Of a DNA stretch of 64,000 nucleotides, positions 1-8,696 are shown in pieces. The position numbers and the translations under genes are program-made. Each line of letters starts with the position of its first letter. Position 1 is the stretch's first letter. The stretch covers positions 310,001-374,000 of the forward strand of contig NZ_LSYT01000001.1 in NCBI RefSeq assembly GCF_001602525.1. The letters run 5' to 3'. Below the pieces are notes generated by a model that did not search any database, had not been told where the DNA came from, and was given only the letters and a program-made list of their open reading frames with translations. The DNA is from Flavobacterium chilense (GTDB taxonomy: Bacteria > Bacteroidota > Bacteroidia > Flavobacteriales > Flavobacteriaceae).

Positions 1-369
1 AGCCTGTTTAGACCATTTCCAGACATCAAAACTATCTGTATGTTTGATAATTAGTCCGTCCTGAAAAGCAAACTGAGCCGAAATCCTATTGATTACTTTT
101 CTGTTGGTTTTACTAAAATTATAGGTAGCCACCCATTTTGCAGAACCTGTAAAATCGTCTGCTTTTATGTCTGAGAACTCAATTTTAATATTGCCTTTGC
201 TTTTTAAGATTAGCATTTCCCACATTTGAGAAACCTGTTCTTCCTTTAGCAAACCAAATGCCGGATCTACAAAATGAATTTTAGGATGGTAACATTCGCT
301 CATGGTTTTGGCATCAGCATTGGCAAAAGCGGTATAGAACTTTGTTATTAAAGCTTCGTTAGGATTCAT
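1..369 (-). CDS. NTF2-like / SnoaL-like protein (partial, C-terminus beyond window)
   Basis: The reading frame is open from an ATG at 367-369 to the left edge, 123 codons, so the C-terminus is missing. The N-terminus (MNPNEALITKFYTAFANADA) followed by SECYHPKIHFVDPAFG is typical of the small cone-shaped NTF2/SnoaL fold: a first helix, then a short segment ending in a buried Asp-Pro pair. Such proteins bind small hydrophobic ligands or catalyse isomerisation or hydrolysis, and the substrate cannot be read from sequence. There is no signal peptide, so it is probably cytoplasmic. The family assignment rests on pattern, not on catalytic residues. Confidence 0.7.
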   Translation of the reverse strand, partial: MNPNEALITKFYTAFANADAKTMSECYHPKIHFVDPAFGLLKEEQVSQMWEMLILKSKGNIKIEFSDIKADDFTGSAKWVATYNFSKTNRKVINRISAQFAFQDGLIIKHTDSFDVWKWSKQA

Positions 370-422
370 ATAATTGGAAAATTAGACTATAAATATAAGA
401 TTTATTATACTAAACTATATAT

Positions 423-947
423 TTATAAAGCAGTTATTGCAGCAGCTGTATCGAATGTTTTTTTTGATTTATCGAATGCCGTAGAAAAGTAAGTCATTTT
501 GTTCGAAGCGGTAAAATATCCGGTTTGATCTCCAAATGCATTTGAGTTTCCTGTAATGATAAATCGGATTCCTTTAATATCTGTTTTTTTAAGCTTTGCA
601 AATTCTGCAGGAGTAAAGTAATAATATGAAGAGGTTTTGCCGTCTGCTGTTTCTTTTACATTTTTATCCAGACAGGCAATGACATCGGCATTTGCCAAAT
701 CAACATAAAGTCCGCCGGAGATTCTGGTTTTATCGTTTGCAGTAGCAATGGTTATCTTTAAAATGCCGCCTTTATCTGTTTTGGCAATCTGAATATTTAC
801 TTCGCCGGTATAAACATATTTTTCACAGATAAAAGTATAATTCTGTGTTGCCGGAAATGGTTGTGAACCTTTTACAGTCATGGTTTCCTGAGCATTTGCA
901 AATATTGAAATAAACAGTAATAAAAGCAGTGGCATTTTTATTTTCAT
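423..947 (-). CDS. Secreted hypothetical protein
   Basis: A 174-residue protein with a clear Sec signal peptide (MKIKMPLLLLLFISIFANAQ, cleavage likely after ANAQ). The mature part of about 155 residues is rich in beta-prone segments and has no lipobox, so it is probably periplasmic or exported. I recognise no family. The start lies 11 bases after the stop of the lipoprotein gene read from 1434, so the two are probably co-transcribed, together with the peptidase and methyltransferase-like genes further upstream on the same strand. Confidence 0.75.
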   Translation of the reverse strand: MKIKMPLLLLLFISIFANAQETMTVKGSQPFPATQNYTFICEKYVYTGEVNIQIAKTDKGGILKITIATANDKTRISGGLYVDLANADVIACLDKNVKETADGKTSSYYYFTPAEFAKLKKTDIKGIRFIITGNSNAFGDQTGYFTASNKMTYFSTAFDKSKKTFDTAAAITAL

Positions 948-957
948 AAGTTTTACT

Positions 958-1434
958 TTATTGTTCAGTTAGTTTAGCATCAAATTTTTCATCCCAATCC
1001 ATTGATTTTATGGCAGAAATTAAATTGTTTTCATTCACAAAAATACGCAGTTCTTTATTGGCTACTTTTTTTGTGTACAAGGCATGATAACGGTAAATTA
1101 CTTCTTGTTTGGTTTTGTAGACCCCGTCTAATTTTAAATCTATAAAACTTCCGTAATACTGTCTAAATCTCTGACACGTCTTTGTTAATCTTTCTTCAGT
1201 TGTGTTTTCCATAACTGATGAAGTAACTTCTGTTTCATTAAAAGGTTTAAACTTTGATGTATTACAGGTTTCCAATACGCGTTTCCCCAATTCGTATGCT
1301 TTTCTCTGTTGATTGGCATTTACTTCGGCAGCGGAAACTTTTTTAATTTTTAAATCTTCAGTATCACGACTTATATTTTTCGATTTACATCCAATTAACA
1401 ACAACAAACATATAATCAATCCTGCTTTCTTCAT
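958..1434 (-). CDS. Putative lipoprotein
   Basis: A 158-residue protein with a type II signal peptide: a basic start (MKKAG), a hydrophobic stretch and the lipobox LIGC with Cys at residue 16, followed by KSKN. It should be lipid-anchored, and in Bacteroidetes usually to the outer membrane. The rest is mostly charged, with a mixed alpha/beta pattern reminiscent of small DUF3887/NTF2-like lipoproteins, but no diagnostic motif is visible. It lies 6 bases downstream of the M23-like peptidase gene and 10 bases upstream of the secreted-protein gene on the same strand, consistent with one operon. Confidence 0.72.
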   Translation of the reverse strand: MKKAGLIICLLLLIGCKSKNISRDTEDLKIKKVSAAEVNANQQRKAYELGKRVLETCNTSKFKPFNETEVTSSVMENTTEERLTKTCQRFRQYYGSFIDLKLDGVYKTKQEVIYRYHALYTKKVANKELRIFVNENNLISAIKSMDWDEKFDAKLTEQ

Positions 1435-1440
1435 AACTAT

Positions 1441-2118
1441 TTAAGTAATTTTTAATAATAAGTTGGGGTCAGGACAATTTTCGATATAAAAGTTCAGGTC
1501 GTTTGTATTGCAAACTCCGGGATAATCGCCAGAATAGGCTTGAATATTTTTTATGATTTGAAAATGCACATGTGGCGCATAATCTCCGTTGATTGCTGAA
1601 TCTCCTAAAGAACCAATCTTTTCACCTTTGTTAAAAAATGTCCCAACACTAAGGTTTTCTATACTTTCTAACGACAAATGTCCGTATAAAGTATAAAATT
1701 TTTCATTTTCGACTTCATGCTCTAAAATTATAGTTGGACCATAATCTCCTAATCCAATGTTATTTTTAAAGCTGTGTACTTTTCCGTCAAGCGGAGCTAA
1801 TACGGCTGTATTGGCTTTTGTCCACAAATCGAGACCTATATGAATATTGCGTTCCGGAATGGAATCGCTTTTAAAAATTGTGCTTCTCTGGTATAGCGTT
1901 CTGCCTTCGATATAACCGCCAAAAGCGACTTCGGCATCATTTTTTTTCAGATAGTCTGAAATAAATTGCTCGAACTGAGCAGCGTTTTCCGGTTTAAACG
2001 CAACTAATTCCTGATTGGTTACAGAAAGATCTAACGGAATGTATTTTGAGAAATCAATATTGGAATCTATTACTGTAGTAGGTGGTAAGGCTTTTAAAAT
2101 AGAGGCAAGAGGTTTCAT
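1441..2118 (-). CDS. M23-family (LytM-like) peptidase
   Basis: A 225-residue protein with a C-terminal LytM/M23 domain. The zinc-binding pattern is visible as H-x-G-x-D (IHIGLD, around residues 92-97), a central YGHL and the C-terminal HVHF (H-x-H) in the APHVHFQI segment. The family hydrolyses peptide cross-bridges in peptidoglycan. Unlike most relatives it has no signal peptide or membrane segment, so how it would reach the wall is unclear; it may act on another substrate or be exported non-classically. It sits 4 bases downstream of the methyltransferase-like gene and 6 bases upstream of a lipoprotein gene on the same strand. Confidence 0.82.
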   Translation of the reverse strand: MKPLASILKALPPTTVIDSNIDFSKYIPLDLSVTNQELVAFKPENAAQFEQFISDYLKKNDAEVAFGGYIEGRTLYQRSTIFKSDSIPERNIHIGLDLWTKANTAVLAPLDGKVHSFKNNIGLGDYGPTIILEHEVENEKFYTLYGHLSLESIENLSVGTFFNKGEKIGSLGDSAINGDYAPHVHFQIIKNIQAYSGDYPGVCNTNDLNFYIENCPDPNLLLKIT

Positions 2119-2122
2119 AAAA

Positions 2123-2788
2123 TTAGGCTACTTTTTCAATAATTATTAATTCATTGTGGTCTTCAACACGCGGAAGCATTTTTGAAGTATATAAGTTTGG
2201 ATTTATTTCAGTTATATAATTTCTGTTTCGAACATTATGGGCTTCATCTAAAATCATGGTATTAAAAAGAACAAATCCCTTATTCTTTAAAAGTGAACAA
2301 ATACGTTCGCTAAAAAAACGCTCAAATAAAAAGTTGGGCATTTTAATGTCTTCAAAAATATCTATTATGATTAAATTGTATTTGTCTTTGGTTTTTAAAA
2401 CAAATTCAAAAGCGTCATCAATTACAACTTCTAATTGTTTTATTTCATTGAGGTTAAAATATTCATTTGCGATTTTAATCATATCAGGATCAATTTCGAC
2501 ACCGGTTATTTTACCTTTATATTCGATTTCATCTACGAGTGTTTTGATAACGCTTCCACCGGCAACTCCCAGTAATAAAATATGATCCATTTTAAGAATA
2601 GCTTCATAACCAATATTTCGGAGTCCGTACCTTAAAATGCGTTGTAAACTTCCGTATGAATAATTTGTATTTTCAGAATCCAGAACCAACTCGCCATTAG
2701 CCCAGGTAACTTCGATCATTTTGCTTCTTTGTGATTTTTTTTTGAATATTTTTATTGGAATAATATAACTCAATAATTTTTGGATCAT
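2123..2788 (-). CDS. Spermidine synthase-like / SAM-dependent methyltransferase-fold protein
   Basis: A 221-residue protein with a Rossmann-type AdoMet-binding core: the glycine-rich loop LLLGVAGGSVIKTL (around residues 90-103), the acidic end of strand 2 (GVEIDPDMIKIA) and a DDAFEFV segment after it. This pattern matches the polyamine aminopropyltransferase (SpeE) superfamily and its fused-methyltransferase relatives. It is shorter than a classical SpeE (about 280 residues), and I cannot confirm the polyamine-binding residues. The true reaction could be aminopropyl transfer or methylation. It is the first gene of a minus-strand cluster with the M23-like peptidase. Confidence 0.7.
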   Translation of the reverse strand: MIQKLLSYIIPIKIFKKKSQRSKMIEVTWANGELVLDSENTNYSYGSLQRILRYGLRNIGYEAILKMDHILLLGVAGGSVIKTLVDEIEYKGKITGVEIDPDMIKIANEYFNLNEIKQLEVVIDDAFEFVLKTKDKYNLIIIDIFEDIKMPNFLFERFFSERICSLLKNKGFVLFNTMILDEAHNVRNRNYITEINPNLYTSKMLPRVEDHNELIIIEKVA

Positions 2789-2853
2789 TTTAAATGCTTT
2801 TACTCAAAAATACCACTTTAAATCTTTTATTTTGCAATTAAAAAATAATTTTA

Positions 2854-3405
2854 ATGAAAAAACAATTATACAAATTCATCTTTTTTAAGTTAATGGGCTG
2901 GAAAATAGTGGGGATAGAGAACGCTGAAGTGAAAAAATGTATATTGATGGTAATGCCACATACTAGTAACCATGATTTTTACATTGGATTGTTTACTCGT
3001 GGAATTTCAGGTTTACAGATGAATTGGGTGGGTAAGAAAGAATTGTTTAAGTTTCCTTTTGGATATTACTTTAAAAATGTTGGCGGTGAACCAATCGATC
3101 GTTCAGGCGGATTAAATAAGGTAGATTCTATTGCTGCCATTTTTGATCGAAAAGAAGTCTTTCGTTTGGCTGTTGCTCCTGAAGGAACCAGAAAAGGTGT
3201 TACAGAAATAAAAAGCGGTTTTTATTATATTGCACTTAAAGCAAATGTTCCTATTGTTCCTGTAGCTTTTGATTGGGGCAAAAAGGAAGTTAATTTAGGA
3301 AAGCCATTTTTTCCGACAGGAAATTACGAAGCTGATCTTGAAATTTTAAAACAACATTATAAAGGAGTCTTAGGGAAAATTCCTGAAAATGGACTTCAGT
3401 TCTAA
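2854..3405 (+). CDS. 1-acyl-sn-glycerol-3-phosphate acyltransferase family protein
   Basis: A 183-residue protein of the lysophospholipid acyltransferase (PlsC-like) family. The catalytic H-x4-D box is present as HTSNHD near residue 35, and the phosphate-binding box as APEGTRK near residue 110, followed by KSGFYYIAL and PIVPVAFDWG. These are the conserved blocks in their normal order. It is shorter than canonical PlsC, and the N-terminal membrane helix is poor, suggesting a peripheral membrane protein. Divergent from the methyltransferase-like gene across a 65-bp AT-rich gap. Confidence 0.88.
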   Translation: MKKQLYKFIFFKLMGWKIVGIENAEVKKCILMVMPHTSNHDFYIGLFTRGISGLQMNWVGKKELFKFPFGYYFKNVGGEPIDRSGGLNKVDSIAAIFDRKEVFRLAVAPEGTRKGVTEIKSGFYYIALKANVPIVPVAFDWGKKEVNLGKPFFPTGNYEADLEILKQHYKGVLGKIPENGLQF

Positions 3406-3488
3406 ATTTTCGATATTTTTTCAATTGCGTGAGAATCCCTTAAACGGAAATTATTTTTAAAAATTTTCAAATACGCGAAATTTTCAAA

Positions 3489-3965
3489 TCAGGGATTATA
3501 TACTTTAAATGTTCCGTTTTTATAAAAAAAGACAATTTTTTCAATTTGACTTTCATTAGAACTTAAATTTAAGTTTTTTACTTCAACAGTATTTTGAACA
3601 GTAGGTTTTATTTCTTCCTTATAATGCACCTCAGAAAATAAATCCCCAATTCTGTTTGTTTCAGTTTGCGAAACAGGAGGAGATGATTTTGTGAATTCTG
3701 TAATTGGTTCATTCGTTTTCCAAAGATCATCTTCCTCAATTTTTGGAAAATTTCCTTTTCCGTTTAAAAGCCAATACAAATCTACATCCGGAAAAACCTC
3801 CAGGATTTTCATGACAAAATCTAAACTGGGTTTATTTCTTCCGGACAAAAGGTGAGACATACTTGATCTTTGTACACCAATTTTATCAGCAAAAGCTGAG
3901 GCATTTAAGGTGTAATAATCCAATATAATCTCAAGTCGTTTTACAAAATCATCGATGTTTACCAT
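3489..3965 (-). CDS. XRE-family transcriptional regulator
   Basis: A 158-residue protein with an N-terminal Cro/CI-type helix-turn-helix of about 65 residues (NASAFADKIGVQRSSMSHLL, then SGRNKPSLDFVMKILEVFP). The polar linker and C-terminus are unrelated to known peptidase or ligand domains. It is transcribed divergently from the M14 carboxypeptidase gene. The shared intergenic region contains several GTTTAC-n4-GTAAAC-like palindromes overlapping both predicted -7 boxes. I infer that the protein binds them, represses itself and controls the peptidase gene. Confidence 0.88.
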   Translation of the reverse strand: MVNIDDFVKRLEIILDYYTLNASAFADKIGVQRSSMSHLLSGRNKPSLDFVMKILEVFPDVDLYWLLNGKGNFPKIEEDDLWKTNEPITEFTKSSPPVSQTETNRIGDLFSEVHYKEEIKPTVQNTVEVKNLNLSSNESQIEKIVFFYKNGTFKVYNP

Positions 3966-3991
3966 TGTAAATTCTTATTTCAAATTGCAGT

Positions 3992-4043
3992 GTTTACAAA
4001 TGTAACTAAAAGTATTCAATAAAGCAATTTTACAGTTGTAAAT
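3992..4043 (-). promoter_or_regulatory. Promoter and operator-like palindromes upstream of the XRE regulator
   Basis: On the minus strand, TACATTTG (4004 to 3997) fits the Bacteroidetes -7 box TAnnTTTG, with TTG at 4027-4025, 20 bases away. The -7 box is embedded in the palindrome GTTTACAAATGTAAC (3992-4006). A second related palindrome, TTTTACAGTTGTAAAT, lies at 4028-4043 over the -33 region. Transcription would begin near 3990, about 25 bases before the start codon. Confidence 0.6.
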
Positions 4044-4191
4044 CATGATCTAAACACTTTTAAGTATATACTATGACTTTATGTAACTTAATTTAACTAA
4101 TTGAAATATTGCTATTTGTGATTAAATATTTAAAGTAATAACAAATGTTAACTCTTACTATCTTAAATAAGCAATATAGATTCAAAAACCT

Positions 4192-4264
4192 GTTTACAAT
4201 TCTAAATTTTGTTATTTTTTAATTGTTTACAATTGTAAAAATAAAGATGTTTACTTTTGTAAAC
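4192..4264 (+). promoter_or_regulatory. Promoter and three operator-like palindromes upstream of the M14 peptidase
   Basis: Three copies of one palindrome are visible: an imperfect GTTTACAATTCTAAAT (4192-4207), GTTTACAATTGTAAA (4225-4239) and a perfect GTTTACTTTTGTAAAC (4249-4264). The last contains TACTTTTG (4252-4259), a match to the -7 box TAnnTTTG, 18 bases before the ATG at 4278. A TTG at 4233-4235 could serve as -33 with short spacing. A repressor bound here would cover the promoter. Confidence 0.6.
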
Positions 4265-4277
4265 TAAACAAAACACA

Positions 4278-5432
4278 ATGAATTTAGAAGAATTATTTGA
4301 GCAATACAAAGAGCAAACCATAGCAGGCCGTTATCTGACTTTAGACCACATTAAGCCTTTATTAGATAAATTAAATACGAATAATCAGGTACAGGTTATT
4401 GGGAAATCTGTTTTGAGTGAACCTATATATAGTTACCAAATTGGAACAGGAGAAACCCGAATTTATCTTTGGTCTCAAATGCACGGAAACGAAAGCACTA
4501 CAACAAAAGCATTATTTGATTTTATAAATGTGTTAAACGGTACATCTGAGTATGCTGAAAAAATGCTTAAAACCTTTACTTTTTATTGTATTCCAATACT
4601 TAATCCTGACGGAGCAAGACTTTATACCCGTGAAAATGCCAATAAAGTAGATTTGAATCGTGATTCTCAAAATTTAACCCAGCCTGAAAGTAATGTATTA
4701 AGGAATGTATTTGAAACATTTAAACCTCATTATTGCTTTAATCTTCATGATCAGCGTACTATTTTTGGTGCCAGTGATACCGGAAAACCTGCAACCGTTT
4801 CTTTTTTAGCACCTTCATATAATGATGAGCGTGAAATAAATGATAATCGTTTAAAAGCCATTAACCTTATTGCCGGAATCAATGATGAATTGCAAAAATA
4901 CATTCCGGGACAAGTGGGCAGATTTGATGATTCGTTCAATATAAACTGTATAGGAGATACTTTTCAGTTTTTAGGAGTTCCTACGATACTTTTTGAAGCA
5001 GGTCATTATCCTGACGATTACAAGCGTGAAATTACAAGAAAATACATATTTTTCTCACTATTTCAGAGCTTTAAACTCATCAGCGAAAACGATTTAGTTG
5101 ATAATAGAATTAGTGATTATTTGAATATTTCACAAAATAAAGTCGTTTTTTATGATTTTATGTATAAAAATATCAAAATAAATTATGATGGTATCGAAAT
5201 TATTACGAATTTTGTCGCACAATACAAAGAAGAATTGATTGAAAATGAGATTCATTTTAACGCTTACATAGTTGAAGTAGGCGAATTGGAAAATTATTTT
5301 GGACATTACGAATATGATGCAAAAGGAGCATTTTATTCAGATGATTCTTCTAATTTTCCGAAATTGAATCAAAAAGCAGATTTTTATTTAAATAAAAATG
5401 TTAAATTTGTTAACGGATTGATAAAAAGTTAA
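4278..5432 (+). CDS. M14-family zinc carboxypeptidase
   Basis: A 384-residue protein with the M14 metallocarboxypeptidase signature in order: HGNES (zinc His and Glu, about residue 72), NPDGA, DLNRDSQ (substrate-binding Asn-Arg), NLHDQR (third zinc ligand His) and FEAGHYP (candidate catalytic Glu). Family members remove C-terminal residues from peptides or process murein peptides. There is no signal peptide, so the enzyme is probably cytosolic. The last 130 residues form an extra domain of unknown role. The gene is controlled from the palindromic promoter region it shares with the divergent XRE gene. Confidence 0.85.
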   Translation: MNLEELFEQYKEQTIAGRYLTLDHIKPLLDKLNTNNQVQVIGKSVLSEPIYSYQIGTGETRIYLWSQMHGNESTTTKALFDFINVLNGTSEYAEKMLKTFTFYCIPILNPDGARLYTRENANKVDLNRDSQNLTQPESNVLRNVFETFKPHYCFNLHDQRTIFGASDTGKPATVSFLAPSYNDEREINDNRLKAINLIAGINDELQKYIPGQVGRFDDSFNINCIGDTFQFLGVPTILFEAGHYPDDYKREITRKYIFFSLFQSFKLISENDLVDNRISDYLNISQNKVVFYDFMYKNIKINYDGIEIITNFVAQYKEELIENEIHFNAYIVEVGELENYFGHYEYDAKGAFYSDDSSNFPKLNQKADFYLNKNVKFVNGLIKS

Positions 5433-5509
5433 TTTTTATGTGAATTTGTTGTTTTTTATATATATTTTTATACTTTGTAATAGCAATTAGTAATATTAAT
5501 TAAAGAATT

Positions 5510-5989
5510 ATGAGTAAATTTCGTTTAGATGAAGTAGATCACCAGATTTTAGATATGTTAATAGACAATACGAGAGTTCCGTTTACTGACATTGCAAAAA
5601 AACTATTGATATCTGCAGGTACAGTGCATGTTAGAGTAAAGAAAATGGAAGACGCAGGAATAATAATGGGTTCTTCATTGGCTTTAGATTATGATAAATT
5701 AGGGTACTCATTTATTGCATATGTGGGTGTTTTCCTTAATAATACGTCTCAAACTAAATTTGTATTAGAGCGAATCAATCAAATTCCATTCGTAACAGTA
5801 GCTTCTGTAACGACAGGAAAATTCAACATTTTTTGCAAAATTAGAGCAAAAGATACTAAACACGCAAAAGAAGTTATTTTCATGATCGATGATATCGATG
5901 GTGTTTACAGAACAGAAACTATGATTTCATTAGAAGAAAGTATAAACGATAAGAAGCGTTTGATGCATACTATTTTTAAAAATATGTAA
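5510..5989 (+). CDS. Lrp/AsnC-family transcriptional regulator
   Basis: A 159-residue protein of full Lrp/AsnC length. The N-terminal helix-turn-helix begins LDEVDHQILDMLIDNTRVPF and continues through FTDIAKKLLISAGTVHVRVKKME. The C-terminal ligand-binding RAM/AsnC domain follows from about residue 65 (YSFIAYVGVFL, VASVTTGKFNIFCKIRA). It probably senses an amino acid and acts as an oligomer. The gene has its own hairpin terminator and lies in front of PEP carboxylase, so a link to carbon/nitrogen balance is possible but unproven. Confidence 0.92.
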   Translation: MSKFRLDEVDHQILDMLIDNTRVPFTDIAKKLLISAGTVHVRVKKMEDAGIIMGSSLALDYDKLGYSFIAYVGVFLNNTSQTKFVLERINQIPFVTVASVTTGKFNIFCKIRAKDTKHAKEVIFMIDDIDGVYRTETMISLEESINDKKRLMHTIFKNM

Positions 5990-6016
5990 TATCTTCTTGA
6001 ATGCTATATTTAAAAT

Positions 6017-6047
6017 ATAACCTCAAGTTTATTCTTGGGGTTTTTTT
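6017..6047 (+). terminator. Rho-independent terminator after the Lrp-family gene
   Basis: The stem CCTCAAG pairs with CTTGGGG across a short TTTATT loop and is followed by seven to eight T residues. It lies 28 bases after the Lrp-family stop and before the PEP carboxylase start. Confidence 0.8.
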
Positions 6048-6080
6048 ATGACCTATTAACCAACCAACTATAACACAATT

Positions 6081-8666
6081 ATGTACACGTTGCCAAAAAT
6101 TGAACGTTTTAATCAGGACGTTCTCTCGAAATACCACATCTACAATAGTGTCTTTATAACATTGCCCTTTGATTCTATTGATAATACAGGAGTTTTATTG
6201 CCATTATTTACAGAAACTTGCGAAACAGGGTTTAAAAAACAGGAAACTCCAAAAGAAATTCTTGAGTTTTTCTCTAACAGATACCTTAATGATGCATCAG
6301 AAACAGAAAAAATCGATCTTATGTTTCGATTTATTCAATACATCGAACGTCAGATTGTATTATTTGACGCTATCGAAGATGCTGCTTTCCCTGAAGTAAA
6401 CAACATGGAAGGACGAGGATCCTTACGCGATATCAAAGAAAAATCAGATGCCAAGGAAAAAGACGATGAATTGATTGAATTTCTGGAAAATTTTAATGTG
6501 AGAACTGTTTTAACAGCGCATCCAACACAGTTTTATCCGGGACCGGTTTTAGGAATTATCAATGATTTGACTGACGCGATCCGCTCAAATGATTTATTAA
6601 AAATAAAACAGTTACTGGCACAGCTTGGAAAAACACCTTTTATCCAAAATGAAAAGCCAAATCCTTATGATGAAGCGGTTTCTTTAATCTGGTACTTAGA
6701 AAATGTTTTCTATGCTACTTCAGGAGAGATTGTTCATTATTTACAAAAAAATATCCTTCAGGGAAATGCTATTCAGAACCAGTTGATAAAACTTGGATTC
6801 TGGCCAGGAGGAGATCGTGACGGAAATCCATTCGTGACAACAGAGATTACTTTAAAAGTTGCAGATCGTTTAAGAACTTCTATTTTAAAGTGTTATTATG
6901 TTGAAATGAGAAACTTAAAAAGAAAGTTAACTTTCTCAGGAGTAGACACTTTAGTAGCTGAACTTGAACATAAACTTTATCGTTCTGTATTTTATTCTAA
7001 AGGTGAAATTTACATTACTTTAGAGGAATTACTCACTCAATTGAACCTGATAAGAGATATTATTATCGAAAAACATCAGTCTTTATATCTGGATGAACTT
7101 GAAGCATTTTTAGTAAAAATTAATCTATTCGGATTCCATTTTGCGACTTTAGATATTCGTCAAAATAGTAAAATCCATAATGCTGTATTTAAAGATGTTG
7201 TCAATCATTACCTAAATTCAGGCTCAAATATATTCCCTAAGAATTATTTTGATTTATCTGAAGATGAAAAACTGAATGTTTTATCTACAGTCAAAGGTGA
7301 TTTGAATCCTGCAGACTTTGAAGATGAAATTACAAGATCTACTTTAGAATCTGTTCAGGTTATTAAAACAATTCAGGAAGCTAATGGAGAGTCTGGAGCA
7401 AATCGTTATATCATTAGTAATAATGAAAGCGCTCTGAATGTAATGGAAACTTTTGCGATGATCCGATTAAACAATTGGGAAAATCCAACAGTGGATATTA
7501 TTCCGCTTTTTGAATCTGTTGATGATTTACAAAATGCACATCAGATTATGGAGCAATTGTATACCAATCCGGAATATTCAAAACATTTACAGGCAAGAGG
7601 AAATAAGCAAACCATCATGTTAGGTTTTTCTGATGGTACAAAAGATGGCGGTTATTTAATGGCGAACTGGAGTATTTATCAGGCTAAAATTGCTTTAACT
7701 GAAATTTCAAGAAAATATGGTATTAAAGCTATTTTCTTTGATGGACGTGGAGGACCTCCGGCACGTGGTGGTGGAAAAACACATAAATTTTACGCTTCTT
7801 TGGGACCGAAAATTGAGAACAACGAAATTCAGATTACGGTTCAGGGACAAACGATCAGCTCTAATTTCGGGACTTTAGATTCATGTCGTTATAATATCGA
7901 AAACTTATTAAGTGCCGGTGTAACAAATCAGGTTTTCAGTAAAGGAAAAAATGAACTGAGCAAAGACGAAACCGAAATTTTGACACAATTGGCTAATCTT
8001 GGATATGATAAATATTTAAGTTTTAAGAATCATCCAAAATTTATTCCGTACTTAGAAAAAATGAGTACGCTGAAATACTACTCTAAAACCAACATTGGTA
8101 GCCGTCCGTCAAAAAGAAGCAAATCTGAATCGTTAGATTTCGCTGATTTAAGAGCGATTCCTTTTGTAGGTTCATGGAGCCAGCTGAAACAAAACGTACC
8201 TGGATTTTTTGGAGTTGGATCTGCTTTGAAGCATTTTGAAGAAAGTGGTCAATGGGATAAAGTTCAGGATTTATATCACAACTCCCTTTTCTTTAAAACA
8301 CTTTTAGAAAATAGTATGATGTCATTGGCAAAATCATTTTTACCATTAACAGCTTACATGAGAAATGATCCTGAGTTTGGTGAATTCTGGCAAATTATCT
8401 TTGATGAATTCTCAGAAACGAAACGCCTTTTATTAAAAATAGCAGGTCATAAAACCCTGATGGAAAATTATCCCGATGGTATAGCATCGATTCAGGTAAG
8501 AGAACGTATTGTATTGCCATTGTTGACAATACAACAATATGCTTTATTAAAAATTAATGAATTAAATAAAGATGCCAGCGGTAATGAAGAACTTATAAAA
8601 GTTTACGAAAAAATCGTTACGAGATCTCTTTTTGGAAATACAAATGCAAGTAGAAACTCTGCTTAA
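6081..8666 (+). CDS. ppc: Phosphoenolpyruvate carboxylase
   Basis: An 861-residue protein with the PEPC landmarks in order: VLTAHPTQ with the catalytic His (about residue 146), GGDRDGNPF (about 250), FHFATLDIRQNS, the mobile segment GFSDGTKDGGYLMANW (about 515), and FFDGRGGPPARGGGKTHKFY (about 552). It makes oxaloacetate from PEP and bicarbonate to refill the TCA cycle. The C-terminus has no usual QNTG ending but reads LFGNTNASRNSA, a minor variation. The length is slightly below the E. coli enzyme, as usual in Bacteroidetes. The DinB gene follows 30 bases later. Confidence 0.97.
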   Translation: MYTLPKIERFNQDVLSKYHIYNSVFITLPFDSIDNTGVLLPLFTETCETGFKKQETPKEILEFFSNRYLNDASETEKIDLMFRFIQYIERQIVLFDAIEDAAFPEVNNMEGRGSLRDIKEKSDAKEKDDELIEFLENFNVRTVLTAHPTQFYPGPVLGIINDLTDAIRSNDLLKIKQLLAQLGKTPFIQNEKPNPYDEAVSLIWYLENVFYATSGEIVHYLQKNILQGNAIQNQLIKLGFWPGGDRDGNPFVTTEITLKVADRLRTSILKCYYVEMRNLKRKLTFSGVDTLVAELEHKLYRSVFYSKGEIYITLEELLTQLNLIRDIIIEKHQSLYLDELEAFLVKINLFGFHFATLDIRQNSKIHNAVFKDVVNHYLNSGSNIFPKNYFDLSEDEKLNVLSTVKGDLNPADFEDEITRSTLESVQVIKTIQEANGESGANRYIISNNESALNVMETFAMIRLNNWENPTVDIIPLFESVDDLQNAHQIMEQLYTNPEYSKHLQARGNKQTIMLGFSDGTKDGGYLMANWSIYQAKIALTEISRKYGIKAIFFDGRGGPPARGGGKTHKFYASLGPKIENNEIQITVQGQTISSNFGTLDSCRYNIENLLSAGVTNQVFSKGKNELSKDETEILTQLANLGYDKYLSFKNHPKFIPYLEKMSTLKYYSKTNIGSRPSKRSKSESLDFADLRAIPFVGSWSQLKQNVPGFFGVGSALKHFEESGQWDKVQDLYHNSLFFKTLLENSMMSLAKSFLPLTAYMRNDPEFGEFWQIIFDEFSETKRLLLKIAGHKTLMENYPDGIASIQVRERIVLPLLTIQQYALLKINELNKDASGNEELIKVYEKIVTRSLFGNTNASRNSA

Positions 8667-8696
8667 AAGTAATTTTTCATTATAATAAAATTAAAA

